Source: Arthrobacter sp. ES3-54
Lineage (GTDB): Bacteria; Actinomycetota; Actinomycetes; Actinomycetales; Micrococcaceae
Direction: 5' to 3'
Length of the DNA: 64,000 bases
NCBI RefSeq assembly: GCF_029504395.1
Contig: NZ_JAQFIF010000010.1
Coordinates: 1 to 64,000 of the forward strand
Position 1 is the stretch's first letter. The number at the start of each line of letters is the position of its first letter. A program made the position numbers and the translations under genes. Below the pieces are notes generated by a model. The model was given only the letters and a program-made list of their open reading frames with translations. It did not search any database and had not been told where the DNA came from. Shown one piece after another: positions 7,915-16,005 of this stretch.

Positions 7915-9120
7915 GTGCGAATAGATATTGTGACTAAAGAATTCCCGCCGGAAATCTACGGCGGCGCCGGGGTCCATGTGGCCGAGCTCAGCAGGGTGCT
8001 GGCCCAACGCGTGGACCTTCAGGTGCGTGCCTTCGGCGCGCCCCGCGAGCCCGGATATCACGGAGCGACCGTCACGTCGTATTCCGTGCCCGAAGACCTG
8101 GGCTCAGCAAACGCCGCTATCCAGACCCTCGGGGTGGACCTGAGGATCGTTCCGGATATAGCCGGCGCGGACCTGGTCCACTCCCACACCTGGTATGCCA
8201 ACATGGCCGGACACATCGCGTCGCTGCTCCACGGCATCCCGCATGTCCTCAGCGCCCACAGCCTGGAGCCGCTGCGCCCGTGGAAGGCCGAGCAGCTCGG
8301 TGGCGGCTACGCGGTGTCCTCATGGGTGGAAAAGACCGCCTACGAGGCCGCTGCCGCCATCATCGCCGTCTCGGAAGGGATGCGCCAAGACATCCTGCGC
8401 AGCTATCCGGATGTTGATCCGGACAAGGTCAAGGTGGTCCACAACGGCATCGATGTCAGCCAGTGGAACCGGGACGAGGCTGATGACATCATCCGTCCGC
8501 TCGGGATCGATCCGGAGCGCCCCAGCGTTGTTTTTGTGGGCCGGAACACCCGGCAGAAGGGCGTACCGTACCTGCTGCGGGCCGCCGCCAAGCTCCCGGC
8601 CGACGTCCAGCTGGTGCTGTGCCTCGGTGCCGCGGACACTCCGGAACTGGCGGCCGAGACGGCACGCCTGATCGAGGAGCTCCAGAGCCAGCGCAGCGGC
8701 GTGATCCTGATCGAACGGATGCTGCCCCGCAACGAGGTCATCCAGGTGCTCAGCCACGCGACCGCGTTCGCGTGCCCGTCCATCTACGAACCGCTGGGCA
8801 TCGTCAACCTGGAGGCGATGGCGTGCGGCGCCGCCGTGGTGGCCAGCGCCACCGGCGGTATCCCGGAGGTCGTCGAGCACGGCAAGACCGGACTGCTTGT
8901 TCCGATCGAGCAGGTCACGGACGGCACCGGCATCCCACTGGACCCGGAGAAGTTCGTCACCGACTTTGCCGAGGCCCTCATCGAAGTGGTGTCCGATCCC
9001 GCCCGGGCGCGCGCCATGGGCGAAGCCGGCCGACGCAGGGCCGAGGAGCACTTCTCCTGGGAATCCATCACGGAGACCACGCTTGAGGTTTACCGCTCGG
9101 TGCTCAACAAGGACTCCTGA
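7915..9120 (+). CDS. glgA: Glycogen synthase, actinobacterial GT4 type
   Basis: A 401-residue retaining glycosyltransferase family 4 protein. It starts with VRIDIVTKEFPPEIYGGAGVHVAEL, the pattern of mycobacterial GlgA (GlgM). The GT-B C-terminal half has VFVGRNTRQKGV, PSIYEPLGIVNLEAMACG and the nucleotide-sugar Glu motif. It probably elongates alpha-1,4-glucan or makes maltose-1-phosphate from ADP-glucose; mycobacterial homologues do the latter. The GTG at 7915 is chosen because TACCTT (7902-7907) lies 7 bases before it and because homologues start there; a TTG at 7906 is less likely. It is divergent from glgC. Confidence 0.93.
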   Translation: MRIDIVTKEFPPEIYGGAGVHVAELSRVLAQRVDLQVRAFGAPREPGYHGATVTSYSVPEDLGSANAAIQTLGVDLRIVPDIAGADLVHSHTWYANMAGHIASLLHGIPHVLSAHSLEPLRPWKAEQLGGGYAVSSWVEKTAYEAAAAIIAVSEGMRQDILRSYPDVDPDKVKVVHNGIDVSQWNRDEADDIIRPLGIDPERPSVVFVGRNTRQKGVPYLLRAAAKLPADVQLVLCLGAADTPELAAETARLIEELQSQRSGVILIERMLPRNEVIQVLSHATAFACPSIYEPLGIVNLEAMACGAAVVASATGGIPEVVEHGKTGLLVPIEQVTDGTGIPLDPEKFVTDFAEALIEVVSDPARARAMGEAGRRRAEEHFSWESITETTLEVYRSVLNKDS

Positions 9121-9138
9121 CCCGCGTCCAAACGGCAG

Positions 9139-9185
9139 TACGACGACGGCGCCGCCCCGGCTGAGGGGGCGGCGCCGTCGTCGTA
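9139..9185. terminator. 20-bp perfect-stem hairpin between convergent genes
   Basis: A perfect 20-bp inverted repeat (arms 9139-9158 and 9166-9185) with a 7-base loop lies 18 bases past the glgA stop and 26 bases before the end of the convergent acyl-CoA oxidase gene. There is no T run, so it is likely a GC-rich actinobacterial bidirectional terminator. Confidence 0.65.
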
Positions 9186-9190
9186 ATTCG

Positions 9191-9272
9191 GCTGGGTCAG
9201 GCGCCGCTGGGTCAGGCGCCGCTGGCTTTTGTTCCGTGGGCTTTTGCTGCGTGGGCTTTTGTCTCGTGGGCC
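9191..9272. repeat. 15-base direct repeats at the 3' end of the acyl-CoA oxidase gene
   Basis: GCTGGGTCAGGCGCC occurs twice in tandem (9191-9205, 9206-9220) and carries the stop codon in each copy. It is followed by imperfect 15-base GTGGGCTTTTG repeats encoding the KAHxxKAH tail. All units are in frame. Confidence 0.7.
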
Positions 9273-11389
9273 GCGCGGGCGAGCAGGATCTTCTCATCCA
9301 GGGGAGCCTGGCCGCTGGCCCGCTGCTTCCGGAAGTAGTCCCGGGCCTCGTCCTGGCGGACCTTCTCCGCGCCGGTGGAGATCTCAGCGCGGAGGTGCTC
9401 AGGCCCATACCCGAAGGCATCCACCAGGTCGAGGGCGTGCGGGCGGATCTTCACGAGCAGGCGGTTGATGTATTCGCCCACGGTGCGTCCGCGCTGCATC
9501 GAGAGCCTGCCGTTCATGAGGTACCAGGACAGGTTCTTCTCGATGAGGGACAGGCCGAACAGATCACGCAGCCACGTCAGGACCTTGTGCGTGCCCGGGT
9601 CTGTCACTTTCCCGAGCGCCTCTGTAAAGGCCTCCCACTGCAGCAGCTCCGCATGGGCCTGGGCGGCTTCGATGAGTTCGTGCTGGTGCGCGTTAAACAA
9701 GGCGGCGCCCTGCTGCTGCGGGAGCCTGTTCGCGCCCTTGAGGGCTGTGGCCACCTCCGCGACCATCGTCTGGACGCGGTCCGTCAGCAGGGTCCGCTGG
9801 CTTGCTTCGTCCTTGATCGCCAGGGCCGCTTTCTGCACTGATCCGGAGTCCGCCACGAACTGGGCGACGCCGCGCAGTCCGGTGCGGTGGATCGCGACAC
9901 CGGTGGCCTGGCCCACGACATAACGGGCCAGCACGCCGAAGTTCACGGTGCGGAATTCCTTGGCGTAGTCGGCCAGCAGGCGCTTCGCGACCAGCTGCAG
10001 CAGGACCGTGTTGTCGCCTTCGAAGGTGGCGTACACGTCGAGGTCGGCGCGGAGCGAGGCGAAACGGTTCTCGATCAGGAATCCCGCGCCGCCGCAGGCC
10101 TCGCGGCATTCCTGCAGGGTGTCCAGTGCGTGCCAGGTGCTGAGCGGCTTGAGCGCCGCGGCCAGGGTCTCGAGGTCCTGGCGGTCCTGGTCGGTGTCGT
10201 GACGGCCGGAGAAGACGTCGTCGAATTTCTGCAACAGCTGCTCGCTGGCGAAGCTCGCGGCGTACGTCGTGGCCAGCCGCGTAAAGAGGCGGCGCTGGTG
10301 CCGCTGGTAGTCCAGCAGGACTTCCTCATCGGTCTGGGATGAGGCATTGAACTGCCGGCGTTCCGTGGCGTACTGGATGGCGGTTTTCAACGCCAGTTTC
10401 GACGCCGTCACGGCGGCGCCGTCGAGGGAGACCCGGCCCTGGACCAGCGTGCCGAGCATGGTGAAGAAGCGGCGGCCCGGGCTGGCGATGGGGGACGTGT
10501 AGTTGCCCTCGGGGTCCACGTCGCCGTAGCGGTTCAGGAGGTTGCTGCGGGGGATCCGGACGTTCGTGAAGTGGAGCCGGCCGTTGTCGATGCCGTTCAG
10601 GCCGCCCTTGACGCCGTCGTCCTCGCCGCCGATGCCCGGCAGGAAATCCTTGGTCTCGGGGTCCCGGAGGTCCATGTAGAACGCGTGCACGCCGTGGTTG
10701 ACGCCCTTTGTCACCAGCTGGGCGAACACGACGGCGGCGAGGCCGTCGGTGGCGGCGTTACCGATGTAGTCTTTCCACGCGGCCCGGAACGGCGTGTGGA
10801 CCACGAACTCCTCGGCCGCCGGGTCGTACGTGGCGGTGGTGGCAATGCTGGCCACGTCCGAACCGTGGCCGGTCTCAGTCATGGCGAAACAGCCCGGGAT
10901 GTCCAGGCTCATGATCCCGGGCAGCCACTTCTCGTGGTGTCCGGCGGTGCCGAGGTGGTTCACTGCGGAGCCGAACAGTCCCCACTGGACGCCGGCCTTG
11001 ATCTGCAGCGACGGGTCGGCGATGACCAGCTCCTGGAAACCGGCCACGTTCCCGCCGTGATCATCCGAGCCGCCCACGGACTGGGGGAACGCGCGGTGTA
11101 CGGCGCCGTTGTCCACCAGGATCCTGAGCTGTCCGAACGCGCGTTGGCGGTGGTCGGTGTGGGTCAGCCCCTCGATCTTGTGCAGTTCCGGGCGGCCGGC
11201 GAGGGCCCTGGACTTCAGCCGGATGGCCGCCCACTTGCCGAGCAGTTGCTCGCCAAGGGCCGCGACGTCGACGGCGGGCGCCTCAGGGGAGCCGGATTGG
11301 GCGCCGGAACGGCCGGCTGTTGTGGTCGCTGCCGGCGTCGAGGTGCGGCGGGCCGCGTTGCCCGTGGTGCGGTCGGCTAGTTCAGTCAT
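9212..11389 (-). CDS. Acyl-CoA oxidase/dehydrogenase family flavoenzyme (large, ACOX-like)
   Basis: A 725-residue protein. The core acyl-CoA dehydrogenase region has CFAMTETGHGSD (flavin/substrate loop), FTNVRIPRSNLLNRYG and ECREACGGAGFL, followed by a long ACOX-like C-terminal domain. The family oxidises acyl-CoA to 2-enoyl-CoA; whether electrons go to O2 (oxidase) or ETF cannot be read here. ATG 11389 has AAGGAAACGAC upstream. The C-terminus is Lys/Ala/His-rich and built from 15-base repeats, and the stop codon itself lies in a duplicated 15-base unit (9191-9220). It sits beside the TetR gene and the divergent thiolase operon, so it is probably part of the same fatty-acid module. Confidence 0.9.
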   Translation of the reverse strand: MTELADRTTGNAARRTSTPAATTTAGRSGAQSGSPEAPAVDVAALGEQLLGKWAAIRLKSRALAGRPELHKIEGLTHTDHRQRAFGQLRILVDNGAVHRAFPQSVGGSDDHGGNVAGFQELVIADPSLQIKAGVQWGLFGSAVNHLGTAGHHEKWLPGIMSLDIPGCFAMTETGHGSDVASIATTATYDPAAEEFVVHTPFRAAWKDYIGNAATDGLAAVVFAQLVTKGVNHGVHAFYMDLRDPETKDFLPGIGGEDDGVKGGLNGIDNGRLHFTNVRIPRSNLLNRYGDVDPEGNYTSPIASPGRRFFTMLGTLVQGRVSLDGAAVTASKLALKTAIQYATERRQFNASSQTDEEVLLDYQRHQRRLFTRLATTYAASFASEQLLQKFDDVFSGRHDTDQDRQDLETLAAALKPLSTWHALDTLQECREACGGAGFLIENRFASLRADLDVYATFEGDNTVLLQLVAKRLLADYAKEFRTVNFGVLARYVVGQATGVAIHRTGLRGVAQFVADSGSVQKAALAIKDEASQRTLLTDRVQTMVAEVATALKGANRLPQQQGAALFNAHQHELIEAAQAHAELLQWEAFTEALGKVTDPGTHKVLTWLRDLFGLSLIEKNLSWYLMNGRLSMQRGRTVGEYINRLLVKIRPHALDLVDAFGYGPEHLRAEISTGAEKVRQDEARDYFRKQRASGQAPLDEKILLARAAHETKAHAAKAHGTKASGA

Positions 11390-11432
11390 GTCGTTTCCTT
11401 CTGTGGTTCTGACAATCTCTAGTGCTGACAAT

Positions 11433-12185
11433 TCAGTTCGTAGGCGGGGCCGGAGCCGCCGCCGGCGTGCCCTGGCCTGCGGGGTCCGCCGTTGCCGGGT
11501 CCGCCGGCGATTGCAGCTCGGGGGCGATGCCGAAACAGAGCCAGTCCGTGATCTGCCGCGCCATGGCTTCCTGGTCCGGCCTGGCGGGCCCCGGCGGGCT
11601 GGCGAGCCACTGCTCTCCGGCGTTCCGCACCAGGCCGATCGCGGCATTGGGCCAGTAGCCGATCACGGCTTCCTTGTCCTGGCCGCCGCCCAGATGGCTG
11701 CGCATGGGCCGGGCAATCATGTCGCTGATGGCGGCGAAGAAATGGCTCAATGCGCCGGCTGTGGAAATGGACGGGCTGGCGGTATCCGCTTCGCCGGGGG
11801 CATGGCGCGTGACAAAGGTGTAAACATTCGGGCTGGTCTCGGCCATCTGCAGGTAGGCGGACACCATGGCGAACAGGCCTTCACGGGGCGTCTGGGCGCT
11901 CTGGACCGCCTCCTGGATGCGCCGCTGCATCTGGCTCAGGACCACTTCGCCCACGGCCTGCTGGAGTCCGGCCTTGTCGCCGAAATAGCGGTAAAAGACG
12001 GACTTTGAGGTTCCCGCGGCCGCGGCAATGTCCTCCATGGACGCGTCACTGCCAAGGGCGTGCACCGCCCTCCGGGCCGACTTGATGAGCTCCCGCCGCC
12101 GCTCCTCACGGTGGGACTGCCAGCGGGAAGCGCGGCCGTCCACGGCGGCCTGCCCGGCGGGCGGAGTGTCGTTGGGGATGTTCAC
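11433..12185 (-). CDS. TetR-family transcriptional regulator of the acyl-CoA module
   Basis: A 250-residue regulator. The HTH lies at about 30-80 (SMEDIAAAAGTSKSVFYRYFGDKAGL), followed by a helical ligand-binding domain (GYWPNAAIGLVRNAGEQWL) and a Pro/Ala-rich tail. The GTG at 12185 is chosen because a TACGCT -10 box lies 7 bases upstream (12193-12198). That box sits inside a 31-bp palindrome shared with the divergent thiolase promoter, so the protein probably represses both itself and the thiolase operon. The natural ligand is likely an acyl-CoA or fatty acid, inferred only from neighbours. Confidence 0.9.
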   Translation of the reverse strand: MNIPNDTPPAGQAAVDGRASRWQSHREERRRELIKSARRAVHALGSDASMEDIAAAAGTSKSVFYRYFGDKAGLQQAVGEVVLSQMQRRIQEAVQSAQTPREGLFAMVSAYLQMAETSPNVYTFVTRHAPGEADTASPSISTAGALSHFFAAISDMIARPMRSHLGGGQDKEAVIGYWPNAAIGLVRNAGEQWLASPPGPARPDQEAMARQITDWLCFGIAPELQSPADPATADPAGQGTPAAAPAPPTN

Positions 12186-12216
12186 GATACCAAGCGTATC
12201 AGGTACGCTGGGTATC
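12186..12216. promoter_or_regulatory. 31-bp palindromic operator overlapping two divergent promoters
   Basis: The arms GATACCAAGCGTA (12186-12198) and TACGCTGGGTATC (12204-12216) match at 12 of 13 pairs around a 5-base centre TCAGG. Each arm carries a TACGCT -10 hexamer, one per direction: 12204-12209 for the thiolase operon and 12198-12193 for the TetR gene. The site's size and position are typical of a TetR operator. Confidence 0.8.
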
Positions 12217-12246
12217 GGTAATCGCTTTGATCGAAGGAGACAGCCC

Positions 12247-13659
12247 ATGTCCGTCAACGGACCGTCAGTGCCCCGCCCCCAACCGGCCCCCGCACCAGCC
12301 GCCGGCACCTCCGCCGTGGAGGCCGCCGCAGGGAAGAAGGAGCACGGCGGCGCGGCCTCGTCGCAGCTCCGCAGGGCCGTGGTGGTGGGTGGCAACCGCA
12401 TCCCGTTTGCGCGGACCGGCGGCGCGTACACCAAGTCCTCCAACCAGGACATGCTCACCGCCGCTTTGGACGGACTGATCGCCCGCTTCGGCCTTCAGGA
12501 CGAACGGATCGGGGAAGTCGCTGCCGGCGCCGTTCTCAAGCACTCCCGCGACTTCAACCTCACCCGGGAGGCCGTGCTCGGCTCGGCCCTCTCCGCCGAG
12601 ACCCCGGCGTACGACCTCCAGCAGGCCTGCGCGACCGGCCTGGAAACGGTGCTCGGCCTGGCGAACAAGATCAAGCTGGGCCAGATCGATTCCGCGATCG
12701 CCGGCGGCGTCGACTCCGCCTCTGATGCCCCCATTGCCGTCAGCGAGGGACTCCGCGAGGTGCTCCTTGACCTCAACCGTGCCAAGACCGTGTCCCGGAA
12801 GCTGCAGGTCCTCAGCCGGCTCCGGCCCAAGGACCTGGCCCCCGATGCCCCGAACACGGGGGAGCCACGAACCGGCCTGTCGATGGGCGAGCACCAGGCG
12901 CTGACCACCGCGCAGTGGAAGATCACCCGCGAGGCCCAGGATGAGCTCGCCTTCAACAGCCACCGCCATCTTGCCGCGGCCTACGACGCCGGCTTCTTCG
13001 ATGACCTCCTGACCCCCTACCGGGGACTGAGCAGGGACTCCAACCTGCGCGCCGATACCAGCCTGGAGAAACTGGCCACGCTCAAGCCCGTATTCGGCAA
13101 GAACCTGGGCGCCGCAGCGACCATGACGGCCGGGAACTCCACGCCGCTGACCGATGGCGCCTCCACCGTGCTGCTGGCGTCCGAGGAATGGGCCGACGCC
13201 CACGACCTCCCCAAGCTGGCCACTATTGTCGACGGCGAGGCGGCCGCGGTCGACTTTGTCCACGGCAAGGACGGGCTGCTCATGGCGCCGGCGTTCGCGG
13301 TGCCCCGGCTGCTCGCACGCCACAATCTCACACTCGCGGACTTCGACTTCTTCGAGGTCCATGAGGCTTTCGCCGGCACGGTGCTGAGTACTCTGGCCGC
13401 GTGGGAGGACGAGGAATTCGGCCGCACCCGCCTTGGCCTGGACGGCGCCTTCGGCAGCATCGACCGGACCAAACTGAACGTCAACGGTTCGTCCCTTGCC
13501 GCCGGACACCCGTTTGCCGCCACGGGCGGCCGGATCGTGGCGTCGCTGGCCAAAATGCTGCACGCCCAAGGCCAGGTCAACGGGCGCCCGGCCCGCGGGT
13601 TGGTGTCCATTTGCGCCGCCGGCGGCCAGGGCGTCGTCGCAATCCTCGAAGCACTCTAA
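12247..13659 (+). CDS. Acetyl-CoA C-acyltransferase (thiolase), FadA2-like
   Basis: A 470-residue thiolase that cleaves 3-ketoacyl-CoA to acetyl-CoA and a shortened acyl-CoA, the last beta-oxidation step. The active Cys lies in LQQACATGLE, the catalytic His in NVNGSSLAAGHPFAATGGR, and the second Cys in SICAAGGQG; FEVHEAFAG is also present. An Ala/Pro-rich 35-residue N-terminal extension precedes the core. GAAGGAGA lies 8 bases upstream of the ATG. It is first in an operon with fabG (10-base gap) and the MaoC gene. The order matches M. tuberculosis Rv0243 (fadA2), Rv0242c (fabG4) and Rv0241c (htdX) by content, but here all three are co-directional. Confidence 0.94.
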   Translation: MSVNGPSVPRPQPAPAPAAGTSAVEAAAGKKEHGGAASSQLRRAVVVGGNRIPFARTGGAYTKSSNQDMLTAALDGLIARFGLQDERIGEVAAGAVLKHSRDFNLTREAVLGSALSAETPAYDLQQACATGLETVLGLANKIKLGQIDSAIAGGVDSASDAPIAVSEGLREVLLDLNRAKTVSRKLQVLSRLRPKDLAPDAPNTGEPRTGLSMGEHQALTTAQWKITREAQDELAFNSHRHLAAAYDAGFFDDLLTPYRGLSRDSNLRADTSLEKLATLKPVFGKNLGAAATMTAGNSTPLTDGASTVLLASEEWADAHDLPKLATIVDGEAAAVDFVHGKDGLLMAPAFAVPRLLARHNLTLADFDFFEVHEAFAGTVLSTLAAWEDEEFGRTRLGLDGAFGSIDRTKLNVNGSSLAAGHPFAATGGRIVASLAKMLHAQGQVNGRPARGLVSICAAGGQGVVAILEAL

Positions 13660-13669
13660 GGAGAATCGG

Positions 13670-15010
13670 ATGAGCGACAAGTACACCCGGTTCGTCAGCC
13701 ACGGACTCGGCAAGGACATCGCCAAGCGGCTCGGCCTCCCGCAGCCGGTGGCCCTCCGGCGGCACGAGCCCGGCCGCCCCCTCATCGAAGGGCCCGTCCT
13801 GGTCCAGGGGTCAACCAGCGGCGCCGACGACCTCGCCGCCACGCTCCTGGCCTGGAACCTCGACGTCCGCCGCCACGCGATACCCAAGGAGAAGCTCGGC
13901 GCCATCATCTTGGTGCTGGACGAACTGGCCCATCCCGGCGACCTCGAGAAGCCGGTGCTCACGGCCGCCGCCTCGCTGCGTGATCTCGCGCCGAACGCCC
14001 GCGTCATCACCGTGTCCCGCACCGCAGACTCCGCGACTGAGCCGGCAGCGGCAGCCGCCAGGCAGGGCGTGGACGGCCTCCTGCGGTCTTTGGCGAAGGA
14101 ACTGCGGGCCGGCGCCACCGGCAACGGCGTCCTGCTCGCGGACGGTGCACGGACCACCAGCCCCGCAACGCTGGGGGCGTTGAGGTTCTTCCTGTCGGGC
14201 CGCTCGGCGTTTGTGGACGGGCAGTTCCTGACGGTCAGCTCCGGCGCCGGGCAGCTGCCCGACGACGTCGAGAAGCCGCTGGCCGGCAAGGTGGCCGTGG
14301 TGACTGGCGCCGCCCGGGGAATCGGGGCTGCGATCGCCCGTACGCTGTACCGCGACGGCGCCACCCTCATCCTCGTCGACATCCCGGCAGCCGGGGACCA
14401 CCTGGCGGAGGTGGCCAACGAGGTCCACGGGACGGCACTGCAGCTGGACATCAGCCGCAACGACGCCGGCCAACGGATCATCGACCACGCCGCGACACGG
14501 CACGGCCGGCTGGACATCTTGATCCACAATGCCGGCATCACCCGGGACAAGCTGCTGGCCAACATGGATGCGGGCCGCTGGAATTCCGTGATCGCCGTCA
14601 ACATTGCCGCGCAACTGCGCATCAACGAGGCCCTCCTGGCTTCGGAGCACTTCGGCGACGCGCCCCGGATCGTGTCCGTGGCCTCCACCAGCGGGATCGC
14701 CGGAAACCGTGGCCAGACCAACTATGCCGCGTCCAAGGCCGGCGTGATCGGCATGGTGCGCGCCACAGCGGCGCTGATCGGCGAGCGCGGCGGCTCCATC
14801 AACGCCGTCGCTCCGGGCTTCATCGAAACGGAGATGACCGCCAGGATCCCCTTCGCCACCCGCGAAGTGGCGCGCCGGCTCAATTCCCTGCAGCAGGGCG
14901 GCCAGCCAGGTGACGTCGCCGAGGCCATCGCGTTCCTGGCCAGCGACGCCGCGGGCGGAATTTCCGGCGAGGTGCTGCGCGTCTGCGGGCAGAACCTGGT
15001 GGGCGCATGA
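13670..15010 (+). CDS. High-molecular-weight FabG-type 3-oxoacyl reductase (FabG4-like)
   Basis: A 446-residue SDR. A degenerate N-terminal flavodoxin-like domain (1-205) precedes a classical SDR domain with TGAARGIG, HNAGITRD, the catalytic Ser in SVASTSG, and YAASK. This two-domain plan is that of mycobacterial FabG4, which reduces long-chain 3-oxoacyl-CoA with NAD(H). In this operon it would act as 3-hydroxyacyl-CoA dehydrogenase between the hydratase and the thiolase. AAGGAGAATCGG precedes the ATG. Its stop overlaps the MaoC start (ATGA). Confidence 0.93.
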   Translation: MSDKYTRFVSHGLGKDIAKRLGLPQPVALRRHEPGRPLIEGPVLVQGSTSGADDLAATLLAWNLDVRRHAIPKEKLGAIILVLDELAHPGDLEKPVLTAAASLRDLAPNARVITVSRTADSATEPAAAAARQGVDGLLRSLAKELRAGATGNGVLLADGARTTSPATLGALRFFLSGRSAFVDGQFLTVSSGAGQLPDDVEKPLAGKVAVVTGAARGIGAAIARTLYRDGATLILVDIPAAGDHLAEVANEVHGTALQLDISRNDAGQRIIDHAATRHGRLDILIHNAGITRDKLLANMDAGRWNSVIAVNIAAQLRINEALLASEHFGDAPRIVSVASTSGIAGNRGQTNYAASKAGVIGMVRATAALIGERGGSINAVAPGFIETEMTARIPFATREVARRLNSLQQGGQPGDVAEAIAFLASDAAGGISGEVLRVCGQNLVGA

Positions 15011-15924
15011 GCGGATCCCAGACCGTCATCCTGGGCGAGATGCCGTCGCTGTCCAAGCTCTACGTCAATGCGGCGGCCGCGGCGGCACGGCGCAGGGTCC
15101 TGGGCACGCACGGCGGCACCGAACTGCCCGCCTACACCCACGAGGTCCGTGGGGTGAAGGCCGACGTCGCCAACCTGACGGCTTACCAGCACCTGATCGG
15201 TGAGAGCGCGAGCGATGTCCTCCCGGCCGGCTTTATCCATGCCCTGGCGTTTCCGCTGGCCATGAGCGTGATGAACCGGGACGATTTTCCGCTGCCCCTG
15301 CTGGGCATGATCCACCTGAGCAACAAGGTGGTGCAGTCCGCGCCGGTCCTGTTCACCCAGGCCCTGGATATCCGGGCCCAAGTGGAGAACCTGCGCGGCC
15401 ACCGGGCCGGCACGCAGCTCGATGTCGTTGCCGAGGTCCGTGCCGCCGGGCGGGAAGAAGTCCGCTGGCGCGGGGTCTCTACCTACTTGGCCAAGGGCGT
15501 GTTCCTGCCCGGGATCGACAAGCCCTCGGTGCCCGTGACGCCGCCGCCGCCGTTCTCGGTGCCGGACCCCACGGCCCTGTGGCAGCTTGGCGTCGACACC
15601 GGGCGGGCCTACGCCGCGGTGTCCGGCGACTTCAACCCCATCCACCTGAGCGTCCTGACTGCCAAGGCCCTGGGCATGCGCCGCTCCCTTGCCCACGGCA
15701 TGTACCTGGCGTCGCGGGCGCTGGCCGACGTCGGCGCGGTCAGGGGGGACTCGTTCCGGTGGGACGTGGCCTTCGAGGCGCCCGTGTTCCTGCCGGCCCG
15801 CGTGGCGCTGGACATCAGCACGGTCCAGGCCGACGGCGGCGCCTGGCAGCGTTCCGGCTATGTGGCGTGGAACCCGCTGTCGGGGCGCCGACACTTCAGC
15901 GGTTCTGTCGCGGCGCTGCCGTAG
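15007..15924 (+). CDS. MaoC-like (R)-hydratase/dehydratase, HtdX-like
   Basis: A 305-residue double hot-dog protein. The C-terminal half holds the hydratase signature: SGDFNPIHLS with catalytic Asp/His and the following AHGMYLASRAL. It would reversibly hydrate 2-enoyl-CoA. Translationally coupled to fabG by a 4-base ATGA overlap, it completes an oxidase, hydratase, dehydrogenase and thiolase set within this locus. The N-terminal half lacks the catalytic pair, as in HtdX/HtdY-type proteins. Confidence 0.88.
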   Translation: MSGSQTVILGEMPSLSKLYVNAAAAAARRRVLGTHGGTELPAYTHEVRGVKADVANLTAYQHLIGESASDVLPAGFIHALAFPLAMSVMNRDDFPLPLLGMIHLSNKVVQSAPVLFTQALDIRAQVENLRGHRAGTQLDVVAEVRAAGREEVRWRGVSTYLAKGVFLPGIDKPSVPVTPPPPFSVPDPTALWQLGVDTGRAYAAVSGDFNPIHLSVLTAKALGMRRSLAHGMYLASRALADVGAVRGDSFRWDVAFEAPVFLPARVALDISTVQADGGAWQRSGYVAWNPLSGRRHFSGSVAALP

Positions 15925-16005
15925 CCAGACTCCCGGTCCGGACACATCAGCCGGAGCCGCCGTCGCCCGTTCCGCTACGCCGGCCCAGCGGGCGCGCGTG
16001 TTGGC

